Source of the DNA: an uncultured Clostridia bacterium
Lineage (GTDB): Bacteria > Bacillota > Clostridia > Christensenellales > DTU072
Direction: 5' to 3'
Assembly (NCBI GenBank): GCA_944350065.1
Contig: CALVOD010000073.1
Location: 1-6,716 of the forward strand
Length of the DNA: 6,716 nucleotides
The translations under genes were made by a program, and so were the position numbers. Of the stretch, positions 5,756 through 6,716 are shown piece after piece. Each line of letters opens with the position of its first letter. Position 1 is the first letter of the stretch. Under the pieces are notes generated by a model. It worked only from the letters and a program-made list of their open reading frames with translations, was not told the DNA's origin and made no database searches.

Positions 5756-6283
5756 ATGAACGTCGTATTTACGGTAATATTCGGAGCTTCCTGCGTGCTG
5801 ATGGCGGTAACAAACCCTTCGGGAATGCTGCCCGCCTTTCTCGACGGCGCGGCGAACGCGTTGAGATTGAGCGCGCTCCTGTTCGGCAGCTACGCGCTGT
5901 GGCTGTCCGCAATCAAAATACTTGAAGCCGCGGGCGCCCAAAAATTTCTAAGGAAATTGCTTAAACCTCTTACGAACGCGCTGTTCCCGGGCGAATCGGA
6001 AGAAACTTCCGACGCCGTAACGCTGAATTTCGCGGCAAATCTCATCGGCGCGGGCGGCGCCGCCACCCCTGCGGGACTCAAAGCTATGAGCGGTATGCGC
6101 TCGAAAAAGAACGCCGTGATGCTCGTGGTGCTCAATTCCACTTCGCTCCAGCTGATACCCACTACGGTAATAGCGATACGCGCGGGGCTGGGCTCCGTCA
6201 CGGACGTGATACTCCCCACCGTCATAGTAACTTTCTTCACGAGCGCGCTCGCCGTAATAGCGGTCAAGGTATTCGTCAAATGA
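5756..6283 (+). CDS. spmA: Spore maturation protein A
   Basis: Integral membrane protein of 175 residues, somewhat shorter than Bacillus SpmA (about 196). SpmA works with SpmB in spore core dehydration and heat resistance in Bacillus, apparently as a nucleoside-transporter-like (gate domain) membrane pair whose exact cargo is unclear. Hydrophobic segments lie at about 2-19, 35-57, 119-143 and 150-174. Conserved family stretches are ALWLSAIKI (47-55), LFPGE (76-80), NFAAN (91-95), GAATPAGLKAM (101-111) and SLQLIPTTVIAIR (130-142). The start at 5756 gives the expected N-terminal membrane segment, but no Shine-Dalgarno sequence precedes it; the next in-frame ATG (5801) would remove that segment. 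The stop overlaps the spmB start by four bases (ATGA). It diverges from uxuA, with no evident functional link to it. Confidence 0.92.
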   Translation: MNVVFTVIFGASCVLMAVTNPSGMLPAFLDGAANALRLSALLFGSYALWLSAIKILEAAGAQKFLRKLLKPLTNALFPGESEETSDAVTLNFAANLIGAGGAATPAGLKAMSGMRSKKNAVMLVVLNSTSLQLIPTTVIAIRAGLGSVTDVILPTVIVTFFTSALAVIAVKVFVK

Positions 6284-6716
6284 TATACGTCGTTCCCGTC
6301 GTTCTATGTCTGATATTCGCAATAGGCGTCGCTCGCAAGGTCAAACTTTACGACTCGTTCGTCGCGGGCGTCAAAGAAGCCGTGGGGCTGTCGATAAGAC
6401 TGCTTCCCTATCTCGCCGTAGTGTTCATGGCGATGGAGCTTATGCGCGCAAGCGGTCTGTCGGCAATGCTCGGCAAACTTGTTTCTCCGTTATTTTCGTT
6501 GCTTGGGATACCGAAAGAACTTGCGGAATTGCTTATACTGCGTCCCCTTTCCGGAAGCGGAAGTCTTGCGGTGCTCGAAAGCATATTCATCGAGTACGGC
6601 GTCGATTCTTATATATCGCGCTCGGCGAGCGTGATAATGGGAAGCTCCGACACGGTATTATACATAGCGGCGGTGTATTTTTCGGGATACAAAGAAAACG
6701 GCACCCGCGCCGCGGT
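6280..6716 (+). CDS. spmB: Spore maturation protein B, 3' end cut off by the window
   Basis: Partner of SpmA, an integral membrane protein. 145 codons are visible against roughly 170-180 for the full protein, with the frame open to the window edge. Membrane segments lie near 2-18 and 36-56, and another is likely near 118-135. The diagnostic SpmB motifs are LRPLSGSGS (87-95) and MGSSDTVLYIAAVYFSG (120-136), the latter matching the family GSTDTT(F/L)Y pattern. The ATG at 6280 overlaps the spmA stop in an ATGA arrangement, so the two proteins are probably made in equal amounts by coupled translation. A weak AAGG (6266-6269) lies 10 bases upstream. Family assignment is secure despite truncation. 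Confidence 0.92.
   Translation, partial: MIYVVPVVLCLIFAIGVARKVKLYDSFVAGVKEAVGLSIRLLPYLAVVFMAMELMRASGLSAMLGKLVSPLFSLLGIPKELAELLILRPLSGSGSLAVLESIFIEYGVDSYISRSASVIMGSSDTVLYIAAVYFSGYKENGTRAA

Noticed and set aside
5948..6322. Minus-strand open frames opposite spmA
   Set aside because: The plus strand encodes clear SpmA motifs and membrane segments; the antisense products are Arg/Glu/Ser-rich shadows.

Overview
The window looks like a chromosomal piece of an uncultured Clostridia-type Bacillota. Three things point there: the spore-maturation pair spmA-spmB, strong AGGAGG-type ribosome binding sites on four genes, and an SDR-type (YjmF-like) fructuronate reductase beside uxuA. Base composition is moderate, with many G/C-ending codons but also frequent ATA for isoleucine. 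A gut or fermentative member of the Christensenellales or relatives would fit, but that placement is a guess. There is no sign of a phage, insertion sequence, CRISPR array or RNA gene.

Layout. Five genes on the minus strand fill 1-5675, and two genes on the plus strand fill 5756 to the right edge. In transcription order the minus-strand genes are uxuA (5675-4629), uxuB (4553-3708), a TIM-barrel sugar isomerase/epimerase-like gene (3546-2620), a Gfo/Idh/MocA oxidoreductase (2620-1460) and a GH13 oligo-1,6-glucosidase-like gene (1418 to beyond position 1, so its C-terminus is cut off). Diverging from uxuA are spmA (5756-6283) and spmB (6280 to beyond 6716, cut off).

Function. UxuB reduces D-fructuronate to D-mannonate, and UxuA dehydrates D-mannonate to 2-keto-3-deoxygluconate. 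Together they form the middle of glucuronate catabolism. The next three genes look like a glycoside-processing module: an NAD(P)-type sugar oxidoreductase and a metal-dependent TIM-barrel enzyme whose genes share one base (TAATG), followed by an intracellular alpha-glucosidase with alpha-1,6-type sequence markers. Joint action on an imported glucose- and uronate-containing glycoside is my inference. The glucuronate isomerase, KDG kinase/aldolase, transporter and regulator are not in the window.

Control. uxuA has a very good vegetative promoter (TTGTAA, 17 bp, TGtTAAAAT) placed so close to its ATG that the mRNA should be leaderless, and no Shine-Dalgarno sequence is present. A hairpin separates uxuA from uxuB. 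The 161-bp gap before the TIM-barrel gene holds an 18-bp perfect palindrome and a second inverted repeat with a similar GATAT core, so the cluster may be two regulated units. No wholly new system is evident. The most notable points are the leaderless uxuA promoter, the paired palindromes and the coupled oxidoreductase/TIM-barrel pair.
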